NCBI RefSeq assembly: GCF_014851585.1
Contig: NZ_JACVAB010000007.1
Coordinates: forward strand, 248,001 to 312,000
DNA: 64,000 nt
Direction of reading: 5' to 3'
DNA from: Agrobacterium sp. AGB01
Lineage (GTDB): Bacteria; Pseudomonadota; Alphaproteobacteria; Rhizobiales; Rhizobiaceae
In this document: positions 16,143 through 25,681 of the stretch, piece after piece
Numbering within the stretch: position 1 is the stretch's first letter
Layout of the letters: each line of letters starts with the position of its first letter
Position numbers and translations under genes: made by a program
Notes under the pieces: model-generated
Databases searched by the model: none
What the model saw: only the letters and a program-made list of their open reading frames with translations
Told to the model about the DNA's origin: nothing

Positions 16143-17174
16143 ATGTTTCGTAAATTGCTGCCAAGGCGTGCGGACGGTATCGTCCAGCTGCTTTCCTCGG
16201 TCATCGTCACTCTTTTTCTGCTGGTGACACTGACCTTCGTTCTCGGCCAGGTCATGCCGGTCGATATCGTGTCACGACTGGTTGGTCCGGATGCGGATTC
16301 CCAGACCTATGAGGCGATGACCAGACGTCTGGGACTGGACCAACCCATCTGGGAACAGTTCCGCCTTTATATCGGCCGTATTATCACCGGGGACTTTGGT
16401 ACCGCCCTACTGACCGGGAACCAAGTCCGCGACGACATCCTCAGGGTGTTCCCTGCGACGATTGAACTTGGCAGCCTGGCGCTGCTGATCGGAGCAGGTA
16501 TCGGCATTCCCCTTGGCGTTCTTGCCGCCGTCAAGCGCAATACACTGGTTGATCACTTCATTCGTGTCATCACGCTCCTCGGCCATTCGGTGCCGATTTT
16601 CTGGTTGGGCATGGTCGGGTTGTTGATCTTTTATGCCTGGCTTGGCGTGGTCGGCGGATCGGGTCGTGTCGCCAGCTACTATGATGATCTTGTTCAACCG
16701 GTCACCGGCATTATCCTGATTGATTCTGCCGTTGCTGGTGAATGGGACGTGTTCTGGAGCGCAATAAGGCACATTATCCTTCCCGCATCGATCCTTGGTT
16801 ATGCCTCCATGGCATCCTTATGCCGGCTCACCCGCAGCTTCATGCTCGATCAGTTGGGGCAGGAATACATTATCACCGCGCAGGTAAAAGGCCTTTCGCC
16901 TTCAAGGGTTGTCTGGGGCCATGCCTTCCGCAACATCCGAGTGCAGCTTCTGACTGTGGTGGCACTGGCCTATGGATCGATGCTCGAAGGTGCATTGCTG
17001 ATCGAAACGATCTTTGCATGGCCAGGCTTTGGCCAGTACCTGACCAACAACCTGTTACTGGGTGATATGAACGCCATTATGGTCTGTGTTTTGCTGGTCG
17101 GTGTGATCTTTATCACCCTGAATATGTTCACCGATTTTCTCTACAAGATATTTGATCCGAGGACGACGCGATGA
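16143..17174 (+). CDS. ABC transporter permease, DppB-like
   Basis: Inner-membrane permease of 343 residues. An N-terminal transmembrane helix (about 18-38) is followed by the conserved periplasmic segment with RLGLDQPIWEQF, then five further helices and the cytoplasmic coupling loop near QVKGLSPSRVVWGHAFRN, the EAA motif of oligopeptide-class permeases. It ends in an ATGA overlap with the next permease. It pairs with that permease, two ATPases and the family 5 binding protein encoded around it. Confidence 0.92.
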   Translation: MFRKLLPRRADGIVQLLSSVIVTLFLLVTLTFVLGQVMPVDIVSRLVGPDADSQTYEAMTRRLGLDQPIWEQFRLYIGRIITGDFGTALLTGNQVRDDILRVFPATIELGSLALLIGAGIGIPLGVLAAVKRNTLVDHFIRVITLLGHSVPIFWLGMVGLLIFYAWLGVVGGSGRVASYYDDLVQPVTGIILIDSAVAGEWDVFWSAIRHIILPASILGYASMASLCRLTRSFMLDQLGQEYIITAQVKGLSPSRVVWGHAFRNIRVQLLTVVALAYGSMLEGALLIETIFAWPGFGQYLTNNLLLGDMNAIMVCVLLVGVIFITLNMFTDFLYKIFDPRTTR

Positions 17175-18094
17175 GCGACATCATCCCTCTCAAAGGCACC
17201 ACGTCGCCGGAACGGCCGTTTCTTATACGTGACGCAAAGTCCCCCCGCGAAGCGCTGATGCAGCGTTTGGCCTTGGGCTGTCTGGAATTGCTTGGAAACC
17301 GGCTTGCGCTCATCGGTCTCGCCATCATCACGCTGCTGGTCTTTATGGCAATATTTGCGCCGCTGATTGCCACCCATGATCCAACCATACAAAATCTTCG
17401 CACCGCTCTGCAGCCACCATCCCTGGCAAACTGGTTCGGGACGGATGAATACGGTCGCGATATCTGGAGCCGCATCGTCTATGGTTCGCGCGTCACCCTC
17501 TACATTGTGGCGCTGGTGACCATCACGGTTGCCCCGATCGGCCTGATCGTTGGCGCTGTCTCCGGTTACTTCGGTGGCATCGTTGATCTGGTTGTGATGC
17601 GTATTACGGACCTGTTTCTCGCATTTCCCAGCTTGATCCTGACACTGGCCTTCGTAGCTGTGCTCGGACCGGGTCTGGAACAGGCCGTGTTGGCTATTGC
17701 CCTTACAGGCTGGCCCAGCATCGCTCGCCTCGCACGCGCCGAAACCATGACTGTGCGGGATGCCGACTACATTGCGGCCATGAGGCTTCAAGGCGCGAGT
17801 GACCTGCGCATCATATTCGGCTCTATTCTGCCGATGTGCCTGCCATCTGTCATCGTGCGCCAGACACTTGCGATGGCGTCCGTAATCCTGACTGCAGCCG
17901 GCCTCGGTTTTCTCGGCCTCGGTGCCCAACCTCCGGCCCCTGAGTGGGGTGCCATGACCTCAACCGGTCGGCAATATATGCTCGACAGCTGGTGGGTCAT
18001 CACCTTCCCCGGACTTGCGATCATGATCGTCAGTCTCGCTTTCAACCTTTTTGGAGATGGCCTGCGTGATGTCCTCGATCCCAAACGTAAATGA
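17171..18094 (+). CDS. ABC transporter permease, DppC-like
   Basis: Second inner-membrane permease (307 residues). It has the DppC-type cytoplasmic N-terminus, a first helix near residues 45-65, the segment [19 protein letters not shown] that marks DppC/OppC proteins, and an EAA-type loop around [20 protein letters not shown]. It overlaps the upstream permease by ATGA and the downstream ATPase by 26 bases. This tight packing supports equal synthesis of the transporter core. Confidence 0.92.
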   Translation: MSDIIPLKGTTSPERPFLIRDAKSPREALMQRLALGCLELLGNRLALIGLAIITLLVFMAIFAPLIATHDPTIQNLRTALQPPSLANWFGTDEYGRDIWSRIVYGSRVTLYIVALVTITVAPIGLIVGAVSGYFGGIVDLVVMRITDLFLAFPSLILTLAFVAVLGPGLEQAVLAIALTGWPSIARLARAETMTVRDADYIAAMRLQGASDLRIIFGSILPMCLPSVIVRQTLAMASVILTAAGLGFLGLGAQPPAPEWGAMTSTGRQYMLDSWWVITFPGLAIMIVSLAFNLFGDGLRDVLDPKRK

Positions 18095-18950
18095 AGATGC
18101 CGCACCCCTGATAGAAGTTGAAGATCTTTGGGTGAAGTTCCGGCTACGGGCTGGTGACATGACCGCCGTGCGCGGCCTGTCCTTCACACTTGGACGCGAA
18201 AAACTTGCGATTGTCGGTGAGAGCGGTTCGGGAAAATCAACAGTTGGGCGCGCCCTGCTGGGATTGTTGTCACCAAACGCAGTTGTCGAGGCCAAGGCAC
18301 TGCGTTTCCGTGGCACAGATATTCTCAGCGCAAGCCCGCGCGAAATGCGCCAAATCCGCGGCGCACGCATCTCAATGATCCTGCAAGATCCGAAGTTCTC
18401 GCTCAACCCGGTCATCACCGTCGGTGAGCAGATTGCAGAGGCCTATCGTGCGCATCACAAGGTCGGCCGCCATGAGGCCAAAAAAAATGCCCTTGAGATG
18501 CTCGAAGCGGTACAAATTCGTTCACCCGAACGGGTCTATGGCCTCTACCCGCATCAGGTGTCCGGGGGCATGGGTCAACGCATCATGATTGCCATGATGT
18601 TGATTTCGGATCCTGACGTGATTATCGCCGATGAACCGACGTCGGCGCTCGATGTGACTGTCAGACTACAAATTCTGGCCATTCTTGATGATCTCGTGCG
18701 CAAGCGCGGCATGGGCCTGATTTTCATCAGCCATGACCTCAACCTCGTGCGATCGTTCTGCGACCGGGTTGTCATCATGTATGGCGGCCAGGTCATGGAA
18801 ACCATTGCCGCCAAGGACCTCGACAAAGTCCAACATCCCTACAGCCGTGGCCTGCTGGATTCCCTGCCGTCACTGGAAACACGTCGACCGGCATTGCCTG
18901 TCTTGCGACGTGATCCGGCATGGCTTGCACAAAAGGAGCAACATCCATGA
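18069..18950 (+). CDS. ABC transporter ATP-binding protein, DppD-like
   Basis: Cytoplasmic ATPase of 293 residues. Walker A GESGSGKS is at 50-57, the signature reads SGGMGQR, the variant usual in DppD proteins, and Walker B is [12 protein letters not shown]. The ATG at 18069, inside the end of the permease gene, is chosen over 18051 because conserved sequence starts shortly after it. The C-terminal part has the [14 protein letters not shown] stretch typical of the oligopeptide ATPase tail. It works as a heterodimer with the next gene product. Confidence 0.9.
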   Translation: MSSIPNVNEDAAPLIEVEDLWVKFRLRAGDMTAVRGLSFTLGREKLAIVGESGSGKSTVGRALLGLLSPNAVVEAKALRFRGTDILSASPREMRQIRGARISMILQDPKFSLNPVITVGEQIAEAYRAHHKVGRHEAKKNALEMLEAVQIRSPERVYGLYPHQVSGGMGQRIMIAMMLISDPDVIIADEPTSALDVTVRLQILAILDDLVRKRGMGLIFISHDLNLVRSFCDRVVIMYGGQVMETIAAKDLDKVQHPYSRGLLDSLPSLETRRPALPVLRRDPAWLAQKEQHP

Positions 18951-19741
18951 TCAGGGTTGAAGAACTGAACCTTTCCTTCGGCGCGGGGCATGACGACCAT
19001 CAGGTACTGTTCGACGTGAATTTTGATGTGCCGAAGGGTGAGATATTCGGACTGGTGGGTGAAAGCGGTTCGGGAAAATCGACTGTGCTGCGCTGCATTG
19101 CAGGTCTTTACACACACTGGACCGGCAAGATCGATGTGAACGGCCATCCGATTGGCGGAAAAATCCAAAAGAGCCATTATCGGCAAATTCAGATGGTGTT
19201 TCAGGATCCCTATGGCTCCCTGCACCCGCGGCACACGATTGATAGCACTCTTTCTTCTCCACTGAAGATACACGGCATTGGTGATATCAACCGGCGTGTG
19301 AACACAATCCTTGAGCAAGTCGGTTTACCGCTTGCGGCACGGTATCGCTATCCACACCAGTTGTCTGGCGGCCAAAGGCAACGCGTTGCCATCGCCCGTG
19401 CGCTAATCCTTGAACCATCGGTGCTTCTTCTTGACGAACCGACTTCCGCCCTTGACGTATCAGTGCAGGCAGAAATCCTCAACCTGCTGTCGGATGTCCG
19501 CAAGGAACGTGGTCTGACCTACATCATGGTTAGCCATGATCTGTCGGTCATCGCCCATCTCTGCGACCGGCTTGCGGTTATGCAGGGCGGCCGGATCGAG
19601 GAAATTTTGCCGGTCAGCCAACTGATGTCGGGTGATGCGCAACAGGATTATACCCGCACCCTTTATGAGGCCAGCCGCAGTTACGACCGTGCTATGGCCG
19701 ATGATCTGACCCACGGGCGTGTGAGGGTAGAGGCGACATGA
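18947..19741 (+). CDS. ABC transporter ATP-binding protein, DppF-like
   Basis: Second ATPase (264 residues) of the importer. Walker A GESGSGKS is at 38-45, the signature LSGGQRQRVAIAR and Walker [12 protein letters not shown] follow. The start at 18947 has AAAGGAG at ideal spacing and overlaps the previous stop by ATGA; a longer frame from 18920 lacks a ribosome site. It is shorter than E. coli DppF, and the usual C-terminal extension is reduced to the DYTRTLYEAS region. Confidence 0.9.
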   Translation: MIRVEELNLSFGAGHDDHQVLFDVNFDVPKGEIFGLVGESGSGKSTVLRCIAGLYTHWTGKIDVNGHPIGGKIQKSHYRQIQMVFQDPYGSLHPRHTIDSTLSSPLKIHGIGDINRRVNTILEQVGLPLAARYRYPHQLSGGQRQRVAIARALILEPSVLLLDEPTSALDVSVQAEILNLLSDVRKERGLTYIMVSHDLSVIAHLCDRLAVMQGGRIEEILPVSQLMSGDAQQDYTRTLYEASRSYDRAMADDLTHGRVRVEAT

Positions 19742-20802
19742 TGGAGAAAACCAGTCTTCATGACGCCGCTGGTTTGCGCGATTTTGCCACATCCGCATTG
19801 TGTGCTGCGGGCCTTGCCTCCAGCATGGCGCCAACGGTTGCAGAAGTGCTCGTTGAGGGTGACTTGATGGGGCACGACACGCACGGCTTGGCCCTACTGC
19901 CTGCCTATCTTTCAGCCTTGGAAAACGGCGGCATGGCCCGTTCGGGACAGCCCGAAGTCCTCAGGGATTGTCCTGCCGCCATGTTGTGGGACGGATGTTT
20001 TCTGCCCGGCCCATGGTTGCTGACGGAAGGTTTCAGGCAGGGCGTTAAGCGCGCTCATGAAAACGGCACGTTCACGCTTGCCATTGCAAGAAGCCATCAC
20101 ACGGCAAGTCTTGTTGCCTATTTGCGACCAGTCGTTGAACAGGGCATGGTTGCGATGATCACCGTTTCGGACCCAACGGAGGCCTGTGTGTTGCCATTCG
20201 GCGGTACGGCCCCGCTGCTGTCGACCAATCCACTCGCTTGGGGTTTCCCAGGCACCGAAGGTGCAATCCTGGTTGACGTCAGCACCTCAACGACCACCAA
20301 TGGCATGGTCCGGCGTCTGTCGGAGGAAAACCGGCTTTTCGGCGAAGAATGGCTGGCTGACAATGCTGGTCACGCCAGTCGCGACCCCGCTGTGCGCTTT
20401 ACCGATCCGCCGGGCTCAATCCTGCCGCTGGGCGGTATGGCCTCTGGTCACAAAGGCACAGGGCTTGGCATAGTGGTCGAGGCGTTAACCCACGGTCTTT
20501 CTGGCAACGGTCGTCACACCGGTCCGCAAGGCTGGCAGGCCAATGTGTTTCTGCAGGTTTTTGATCCAGAGATTTTTGGCGGGCGCTCGGCGCTAGAAAC
20601 GGAACTTGGCCATCTCGCGCGCAATATCAGGGCCAACAAACCGGCTGATCCTGGCAGGGCCGTAAGATTGCCCGGGGACAGGGCACTGAACAACCGCGCC
20701 AGACGCCTGTCGCAGGGGGTGCCGTTGATTGCGCCGATCTACCAGAAACTGGAAGAGTGGGCGGTGAAGTTGAAAATAGACATGCCCGTGTTGGTCTCAT
20801 GA
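19738..20802 (+). CDS. Ldh2-family NAD(P)-dependent oxidoreductase (malate/L-lactate/ketoacid reductase type)
   Basis: Cytoplasmic dehydrogenase of 354 residues from the Ldh2/YiaK fold, unrelated to classical Rossmann dehydrogenases. Early GHDTHGLALLPAY (about 45-57) corresponds to the catalytic-histidine motif SHG of the family, and STNPLAWGFPG and LPLGGMASGHKGTGLG are typical cofactor-loop sequences. Relatives reduce 2-oxo acids such as 2,3-diketogulonate (YiaK) or oxidise lactate, malate and ureidoglycolate. Overlap of its start with the ABC ATPase stop places it in the uronate-type operon, where it may act on a keto sugar acid. Confidence 0.85.
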   Translation: MMEKTSLHDAAGLRDFATSALCAAGLASSMAPTVAEVLVEGDLMGHDTHGLALLPAYLSALENGGMARSGQPEVLRDCPAAMLWDGCFLPGPWLLTEGFRQGVKRAHENGTFTLAIARSHHTASLVAYLRPVVEQGMVAMITVSDPTEACVLPFGGTAPLLSTNPLAWGFPGTEGAILVDVSTSTTTNGMVRRLSEENRLFGEEWLADNAGHASRDPAVRFTDPPGSILPLGGMASGHKGTGLGIVVEALTHGLSGNGRHTGPQGWQANVFLQVFDPEIFGGRSALETELGHLARNIRANKPADPGRAVRLPGDRALNNRARRLSQGVPLIAPIYQKLEEWAVKLKIDMPVLVS

Positions 20803-20838
20803 CGACCTAGCGCAAACATCCCGGACGGATATGACAAT

Positions 20839-21669
20839 ATGCGGAAAATTCTACTGACCGGTGCTGCCGGCGTCATCGGAACTGACGTTGCACGTCTTTT
20901 GCCACATCATGGAGAGTTCTGGCGGTTGACCGACATCCGCCCGGCTACTTCATCGGCAACATCCTGGTCTGGCAACGTTGAGTGGGTTCAGGCCGATTTG
21001 ACCGACCCCGAACAGGCAAATCGGCTCTGTAACGGTGTCGACTCAGTCATACATCTGGCTGGTCAACCGCGCGAACGCGAATGGTCCGAGCTGTTCGGCC
21101 CAAACATTGTCGCCTGCACAAATCTGTGGGAGGCAATGCGGCAACAGGGCGTCAAACGTGTCGTCTTTGGCAGCTCAAATCATGCCAGTGGCATGTATCC
21201 TGCGACACAGACACTAAGCGGGACGGAAGCTGCACGACCGGACTCGCGTTACGGCATCACAAAGGTCTTCGGTGAGGCATTGGGCAGCTGCTACGCCGAC
21301 AAATTTAACATCAAGTGTTTTTCCATTCGTATCGGCACCTACCGCGAAACACCGTCCATTGAACGGGAACTGGCGACCTGGGTTTCGCCACGTGATCTCG
21401 CCTCACTGATCCGGGTCGGATTGCAGGCTGAATATCACAATGAAATTGTCTATGGTGTTTCCAACAATAGTCGAAGCTGGTGGCGTAACGACCGTGCCTA
21501 TCAACTTGGCTATGCACCGCAAGACAATGCGGAGACATATGCACCAGACATTGCCATGACCACGCCTGATAAGAACGATGTCGCCACTGTGTTGCAGGGT
21601 GCCAATCATGCCGGCCGGGATTTTACCGGCAATCTGGAGTGGTTAACAAACCGACGGGTTGGTGAATGA
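20839..21669 (+). CDS. Uronate dehydrogenase-like short-chain enzyme
   Basis: Extended short-chain dehydrogenase/reductase (276 residues). The NAD motif TGAAGVIG is at 7-14 and the catalytic pair is Y138 and K142 (RYGITK). The stretches VVFGSSNHASGMYP, ARPDSRYGITK and IRIGTYRETP resemble Agrobacterium uronate dehydrogenase, which oxidises glucuronate and galacturonate to aldarolactones. I infer the same reaction on an undetermined uronic acid. The lactonase gene that follows overlaps it by ATGA, which fits a dehydrogenase-then-lactonase sequence of reactions. Confidence 0.75.
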   Translation: MRKILLTGAAGVIGTDVARLLPHHGEFWRLTDIRPATSSATSWSGNVEWVQADLTDPEQANRLCNGVDSVIHLAGQPREREWSELFGPNIVACTNLWEAMRQQGVKRVVFGSSNHASGMYPATQTLSGTEAARPDSRYGITKVFGEALGSCYADKFNIKCFSIRIGTYRETPSIERELATWVSPRDLASLIRVGLQAEYHNEIVYGVSNNSRSWWRNDRAYQLGYAPQDNAETYAPDIAMTTPDKNDVATVLQGANHAGRDFTGNLEWLTNRRVGE

Positions 21670-22658
21670 GCCGACATCTGATTGCCATCTGCAATTCCCA
21701 ATCTGCCAATATTCAGTTTCATGTACTGGATACAACTGACTGGTCGTTGATTGATCTGGGGGCCGTCGGTGTGCGCGGAGCAATCGGACCGGGAGACGCA
21801 GCCCCGATGGCTGTTTCTCGTTCCGGCGATCGGTTCTGGCTGGCATGGCGGGGTGACAGTCGTGCCATTCACAGTTTTGCAATTGACCGGAGCCGACACT
21901 GTGCAGTGTTACTGGGCAGCTTCCCAATCGAACAGAATATTTGCCATTTGTCCCTTACCGATGATGAAAAACATCTTCTCGCCGCCGGAGGAGAGGATGG
22001 CGCGGTGTTTTCACTCGATGATGACGGGCGGGTCATGCGGTCAACAGATCGGGTTACGGCAGGCCCGATGGCACACTGCATCATGGTTTCAGGCCATCTC
22101 GCATTAGCAACGTCCTGTCGAGGCGATCTGGTCAGGCGCTTTGACTTCGATCCCGAAAACGGCACGCTGACGTTCCACGACCAGATATCCATGGCGAACA
22201 ACTCCGGTCCACGCCATCTGGCCATCAGCGCGGATCGCTGTTTTGCCTATGTACTGCTGCAAGAGGGCGGCAAGGTTGTCACAATCTCGCTCGGAGCTAA
22301 GATGGAGATTGTTCATACGCTTGCCATCATCGACGACAATATCCCCGCCATGTCCGGCGAAATAGCGATTTTTGATAAAGGCAGAAGCCTTTTGGTGACC
22401 GAGCGCAACACCAATCGGCTCATATGTCTGGATATTGACCCCGACACTAGACACCCTGCCATTCGAACTGAAGTGACCACCCCCGATTATCCTCGCGCTT
22501 TTTTTATCGACCCGGAGGGCCAGTTTGTCACCACCCTTGGTTTTCGCGGCAATCGTGCTGCAATCCACAGCCTGACGTCTGACGGCGGCATAGTTAGCCG
22601 ACTGGACTTTGCAACCGGAGAGCGTCCCAGCTGGGTCATTTCCGTGGCGTTGGATTGA
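21666..22658 (+). CDS. Beta-propeller lactonase (6-phosphogluconolactonase/YbhE-like)
   Basis: A 330-residue protein of the lactonase seven-bladed propeller family, with repeated blade-type strands such as CHLSLTDDEKHLLAAGGEDG, NSGPRHLAISADRCFAYVL and YPRAFFIDPEGQFVTTLGF. The GPRHLAIS-type repeat is the family hallmark. It is last in the operon and overlaps the uronate dehydrogenase-like gene, so it probably opens the sugar-acid lactone made by that enzyme. No signal peptide is visible, so it should act in the cytoplasm. Its stop lies six bases from the convergent PhzF gene. Confidence 0.8.
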   Translation: MSRHLIAICNSQSANIQFHVLDTTDWSLIDLGAVGVRGAIGPGDAAPMAVSRSGDRFWLAWRGDSRAIHSFAIDRSRHCAVLLGSFPIEQNICHLSLTDDEKHLLAAGGEDGAVFSLDDDGRVMRSTDRVTAGPMAHCIMVSGHLALATSCRGDLVRRFDFDPENGTLTFHDQISMANNSGPRHLAISADRCFAYVLLQEGGKVVTISLGAKMEIVHTLAIIDDNIPAMSGEIAIFDKGRSLLVTERNTNRLICLDIDPDTRHPAIRTEVTTPDYPRAFFIDPEGQFVTTLGFRGNRAAIHSLTSDGGIVSRLDFATGERPSWVISVALD

Positions 22659-22664
22659 AGCCAG

Positions 22665-23498
22665 TCAAACAATGACGGACGAGCGGCCTCTTACCGAGAC
22701 GGGGGCGCCAGGGGTTTCTATGAGCGTAACCTCAATCCGGCTCGGCTGCCCCATATCCTCGCCTTGATGAATGACAAAGGTGCCATCGCTGAGTATTTGC
22801 AGGTCACGCAGCATTCCTGCAAAAGCGGCCGCTGCTGCACCTGTTGCAGGGTCTTCCAGCACCCCGCCAATTGCAAAGGCGTTTCGCGCCTGGAAACGTC
22901 TTTCTTCTTCACGGAAGATAAAGGCGACTGTTCCGATCCCATGCTTTTCCATAAAACGACGACCTTCGTCGAGGTCGTAGTCCATACGCTTCAATGCGTC
23001 GCGAGTGTTGAGAGGCAGGACAAGGTGTTCGGTGCCCGCATTGGCGCGACGCGGCGGCAAAAGAGGATCAAGCTCATCTACTGTATAGCCAAACAACGAC
23101 AAAGCCTCATCAACCAGTTCAGGATCGGCCGGGCTGCTGCGGGTTGGCGGCGATAGAAGAGTGCTTACCCACGTCCCGCCGATCTCTTCGGCAGACACTT
23201 CGATCTCTGCCTTTGAGAGACTGAGGGCGTAGCGGCCCGGTCCTTGTGTATCACCGAGAACCGCTCCCAGCGCGATTGTTGCGTGACCACAAAAAGGCAC
23301 TTCTGTTTCAGGCGCGAAATAACGAACCCGCCAGGACCCGTCCGGGTTTGGACTTGCAAATACCGTCTCGGAATAACCGACCTCAGCGGCGATGGCCTGC
23401 ATCTGCTCGGCTGAAATGGGCTTTTGCGTCAACAGAACACCGGCTGGATTTCCTCCCAAACCGTTATTGGTGAACGCCGAAATTCGTTTAACTTGCAC
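22665..23498 (-). CDS. PhzF-family isomerase/epimerase-like protein
   Basis: A 277-residue protein of two related alpha/beta halves. The N-terminal half has ISAFTNNGLGGNPAGVLL and YSETVF with the likely catalytic E44; the second half has GVLEDPATGAAAAAFAG. These are the PhzF hallmarks (diaminopimelate epimerase fold). I chose the GTG at 23498, which has AGGAG seven bases upstream; the ATG at 23513 lies inside that ribosome site and a TTG at 23528 has none. It is divergent from an Lrp-type regulator, which suggests an amino-acid-related substrate. The true reaction is unknown for most members. Confidence 0.88.
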   Translation of the reverse strand: MQVKRISAFTNNGLGGNPAGVLLTQKPISAEQMQAIAAEVGYSETVFASPNPDGSWRVRYFAPETEVPFCGHATIALGAVLGDTQGPGRYALSLSKAEIEVSAEEIGGTWVSTLLSPPTRSSPADPELVDEALSLFGYTVDELDPLLPPRRANAGTEHLVLPLNTRDALKRMDYDLDEGRRFMEKHGIGTVAFIFREEERRFQARNAFAIGGVLEDPATGAAAAAFAGMLRDLQILSDGTFVIHQGEDMGQPSRIEVTLIETPGAPVSVRGRSSVIV

Positions 23499-23621
23499 AG
23501 CACTACTCCTCATATTTTGCGCCAACAAATTAGCAGCAGCTTCGTCTCAAGTACTTTGTTTTTCAAAAACGAAGGAGAAGATCGCTTTCTATTTGATAAA
23601 GAAATCAGCTAATGTACCAAG

Positions 23622-24080
23622 ATGAAGAAAATCAGCCTCGACTCGAAAGATCGCCGTATCATTGACGAACTTCTGGCGGATAGCCGCAAGAGTTCACAGA
23701 CGATCGGCTCAACTGTCGGCCTGTCATCGCCGACCGTGCGGGAGCGCGTCAGACGTCTTGAAGATGAAGGGGTAATCGAGTGCTTCACGATCGAGGTCCC
23801 CTCGAAAATGCTGGGATACAGCCTTGAAGCCATCGTGCGCGTCGAGCCGCTTCCGGGGAAACTGCACATCGTCGAGAAAATTCTTCAAGACACCCCTGAA
23901 ATCACCCAATGTGACACAGTCACAGGCGACGATTGCTTCATCGCACGTATGGTATTGAGAGATATTCAGGACCTCAATCGGCTACTCGACCCGCTTCATG
24001 ACAAGGCGCGCACCAATACCAGCATCATCAAAGGCACGCCGGTACAAAGACGACGCGCGCCTTTTGCGGACAATGAATAG
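23622..24080 (+). CDS. Lrp/AsnC-family transcriptional regulator
   Basis: A 152-residue regulator with an N-terminal helix-turn-helix (about 25-45, TIGSTVGLSSPTVRERVRRL) and a C-terminal RAM (ligand-sensing) domain around GDDCFIARM. Family members form octamers and usually respond to amino acids. It is transcribed divergently from the PhzF gene across a 123-base gap and probably controls it and itself. Confidence 0.9.
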   Translation: MKKISLDSKDRRIIDELLADSRKSSQTIGSTVGLSSPTVRERVRRLEDEGVIECFTIEVPSKMLGYSLEAIVRVEPLPGKLHIVEKILQDTPEITQCDTVTGDDCFIARMVLRDIQDLNRLLDPLHDKARTNTSIIKGTPVQRRRAPFADNE

Positions 24081-24244
24081 TCTGTTGCCATCAGGTTTCT
24101 GCGGATCGCAGGAAAACCGACTAGGCTTCCAATCTAGCCAATCCTCGCTTTTACTGCAGTTCAATTATGCTTTAAAATCAACTTCGTCCGAGGCGAGATT
24201 CCCATCCTGCACGCGACTGAAACACAAACCGGAAGTAGCTCGCG

Positions 24245-25162
24245 ATGCAGGTTCCTATACGCGCCATTACCGTGTTTCACGCCGTCGCAAGAGCGGGCAG
24301 TATTTCGCGCGCCGCCGACGAACTGGGTGTGACACCCTCTGCCGTGACACAGCAGATACAGGTACTGGAGGTTCAGCTTGGCATATCGCTGCTGAGCAAG
24401 GTCGGCCGTCGCATTACGCTGACAGAGGCAGGCGAACGTTACTTTGCCAGTGTAACGGATGAAATTGACCGTATTGTCGAGGCGACCAACACCATACGTG
24501 GCTATCGTTCGGTCACCACACTGACGATCCGTGCCACGCCGACCGTTTCCAACAAATGGCTATTGCCGCGCCTTGGCGCATTTCTCGACAATCACCCCGA
24601 ACTGGAGGTGCGGCTGGACGGCACCAATGAGCCGACCGATTTCAACCGCGAAATGGTCGACGTGGAAATTCGCCACGGCGATGGTCGCTGGCCGGGCCTT
24701 TTCGTGGAAGGGTTGACGGAAGAATACTTTTTTCCTGTTTGCGCACCCGGCTACGCCCCTCAAGACGGATTGCACCCGTCGGAAGTTCTCAATTACCGTC
24801 TCATCCATTCGGTAAAATCGCAGGCGCAATGGCCGCGCTGGTTCACTCTTGCCAACATCGAAGCGCCGGACCGCTGGAAACGCGTGTTCTTTGACCGGAG
24901 CCACATGGCAATCGATGCTGCCTGCGACGGTTTCGGCATTGCACTTGAAAGCAATCTGATGATGTGGCGCGAATTGCGTGATGGACGCCTGATCTGCCCC
25001 ATAAAAGCACCGCCACAGATCAGGCTAACCACCCAGTGGATCGTTTGCCCGAGAGATCATCTTAGGCAAAAGAAAGTACGTGTGTTCCTTGAATGGTTGC
25101 GCACGGAAAGCGCTCTATGGCGGGAGAAAGAGGCGATCTCCGTCTGGCCGGCCGACATCTGA
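24245..25162 (+). CDS. LysR-family regulator, GcvA-like
   Basis: LysR regulator of 305 residues with the N-terminal winged helix-turn-helix (AVARAGSISRAADELGVTPSAVTQQIQ at about 13-40, quoted in part by its core SAVTQQI) and a type 2 periplasmic-binding-like effector domain from about residue 95. The motif AVTQQIQVLEVQLG and the effector segment RHGDGRWPGL are close to GcvA-type proteins. Its stop abuts the stop of the convergent gluconokinase gene, so it is placed at the distal end of the TRAP operon and may regulate it. Confidence 0.88.
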   Translation: MQVPIRAITVFHAVARAGSISRAADELGVTPSAVTQQIQVLEVQLGISLLSKVGRRITLTEAGERYFASVTDEIDRIVEATNTIRGYRSVTTLTIRATPTVSNKWLLPRLGAFLDNHPELEVRLDGTNEPTDFNREMVDVEIRHGDGRWPGLFVEGLTEEYFFPVCAPGYAPQDGLHPSEVLNYRLIHSVKSQAQWPRWFTLANIEAPDRWKRVFFDRSHMAIDAACDGFGIALESNLMMWRELRDGRLICPIKAPPQIRLTTQWIVCPRDHLRQKKVRVFLEWLRTESALWREKEAISVWPADI

Positions 25163-25681
25163 CTATGTTTTTATTGCCCGCAACTGCGTCAGGCTTTTAA
25201 CCGCGGCGCGGATGATATCCGCAGGCATCAACCCTATCGATAAATGAAGTGCCTGCTCGTCCGGTTCAGGTGGTTCCAGCGCCTCAAGTTGGCTGTCCAG
25301 CAAAGATACACCAGCGTAGTGCCCCTTGCGGTTAGCAAGCCGTGCCGCGATGATTTCAGCGGCTCCATCGAGAAAGATGAAGTGCACCTGCCCCAGTCTT
25401 TCTCTAATAAAATCGCGGTAACGCCGTTTCAGCGCCGAACAGGCAATGACCGCTGGACGCTGCGACAGGGCAACTGCCTCATCGCAAACGCTGGCAAGCC
25501 ATGGCCAGCGTGCTTCGTCGGAGAGCCCGTGCCCGGATCGCATCCGGGCAATATTTTCAGGGCTGTGCAGTTCATCTGCTTCCAGCCAAGGACAATCCAG
25601 TTCCCGGGCAAGGCCGCTGGCAATTTCTGTCTTGCCAGCGCCCGAGACGCCCATCACCACAATGAACGTATCGCCTGCCAT
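25163..25681 (-). CDS. gntK: Gluconokinase
   Basis: P-loop kinase of 172 residues that phosphorylates gluconate or a close sugar acid. Walker A GVSGAGKT is at 11-18, followed by EADELHSPENIARMRSGHGL with the conserved D, H and R residues of GntK, and CSALKRRYRDFIR. The usual P-loop is GVSGSGKS, so this one carries two conservative changes. The start at 25681 overlaps the TRAP large permease stop by ATGA, making it the last gene of that operon; co-translation suggests the transporter brings in the kinase substrate or its precursor. Confidence 0.85.
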   Translation of the reverse strand: MAGDTFIVVMGVSGAGKTEIASGLARELDCPWLEADELHSPENIARMRSGHGLSDEARWPWLASVCDEAVALSQRPAVIACSALKRRYRDFIRERLGQVHFIFLDGAAEIIAARLANRKGHYAGVSLLDSQLEALEPPEPDEQALHLSIGLMPADIIRAAVKSLTQLRAIKT

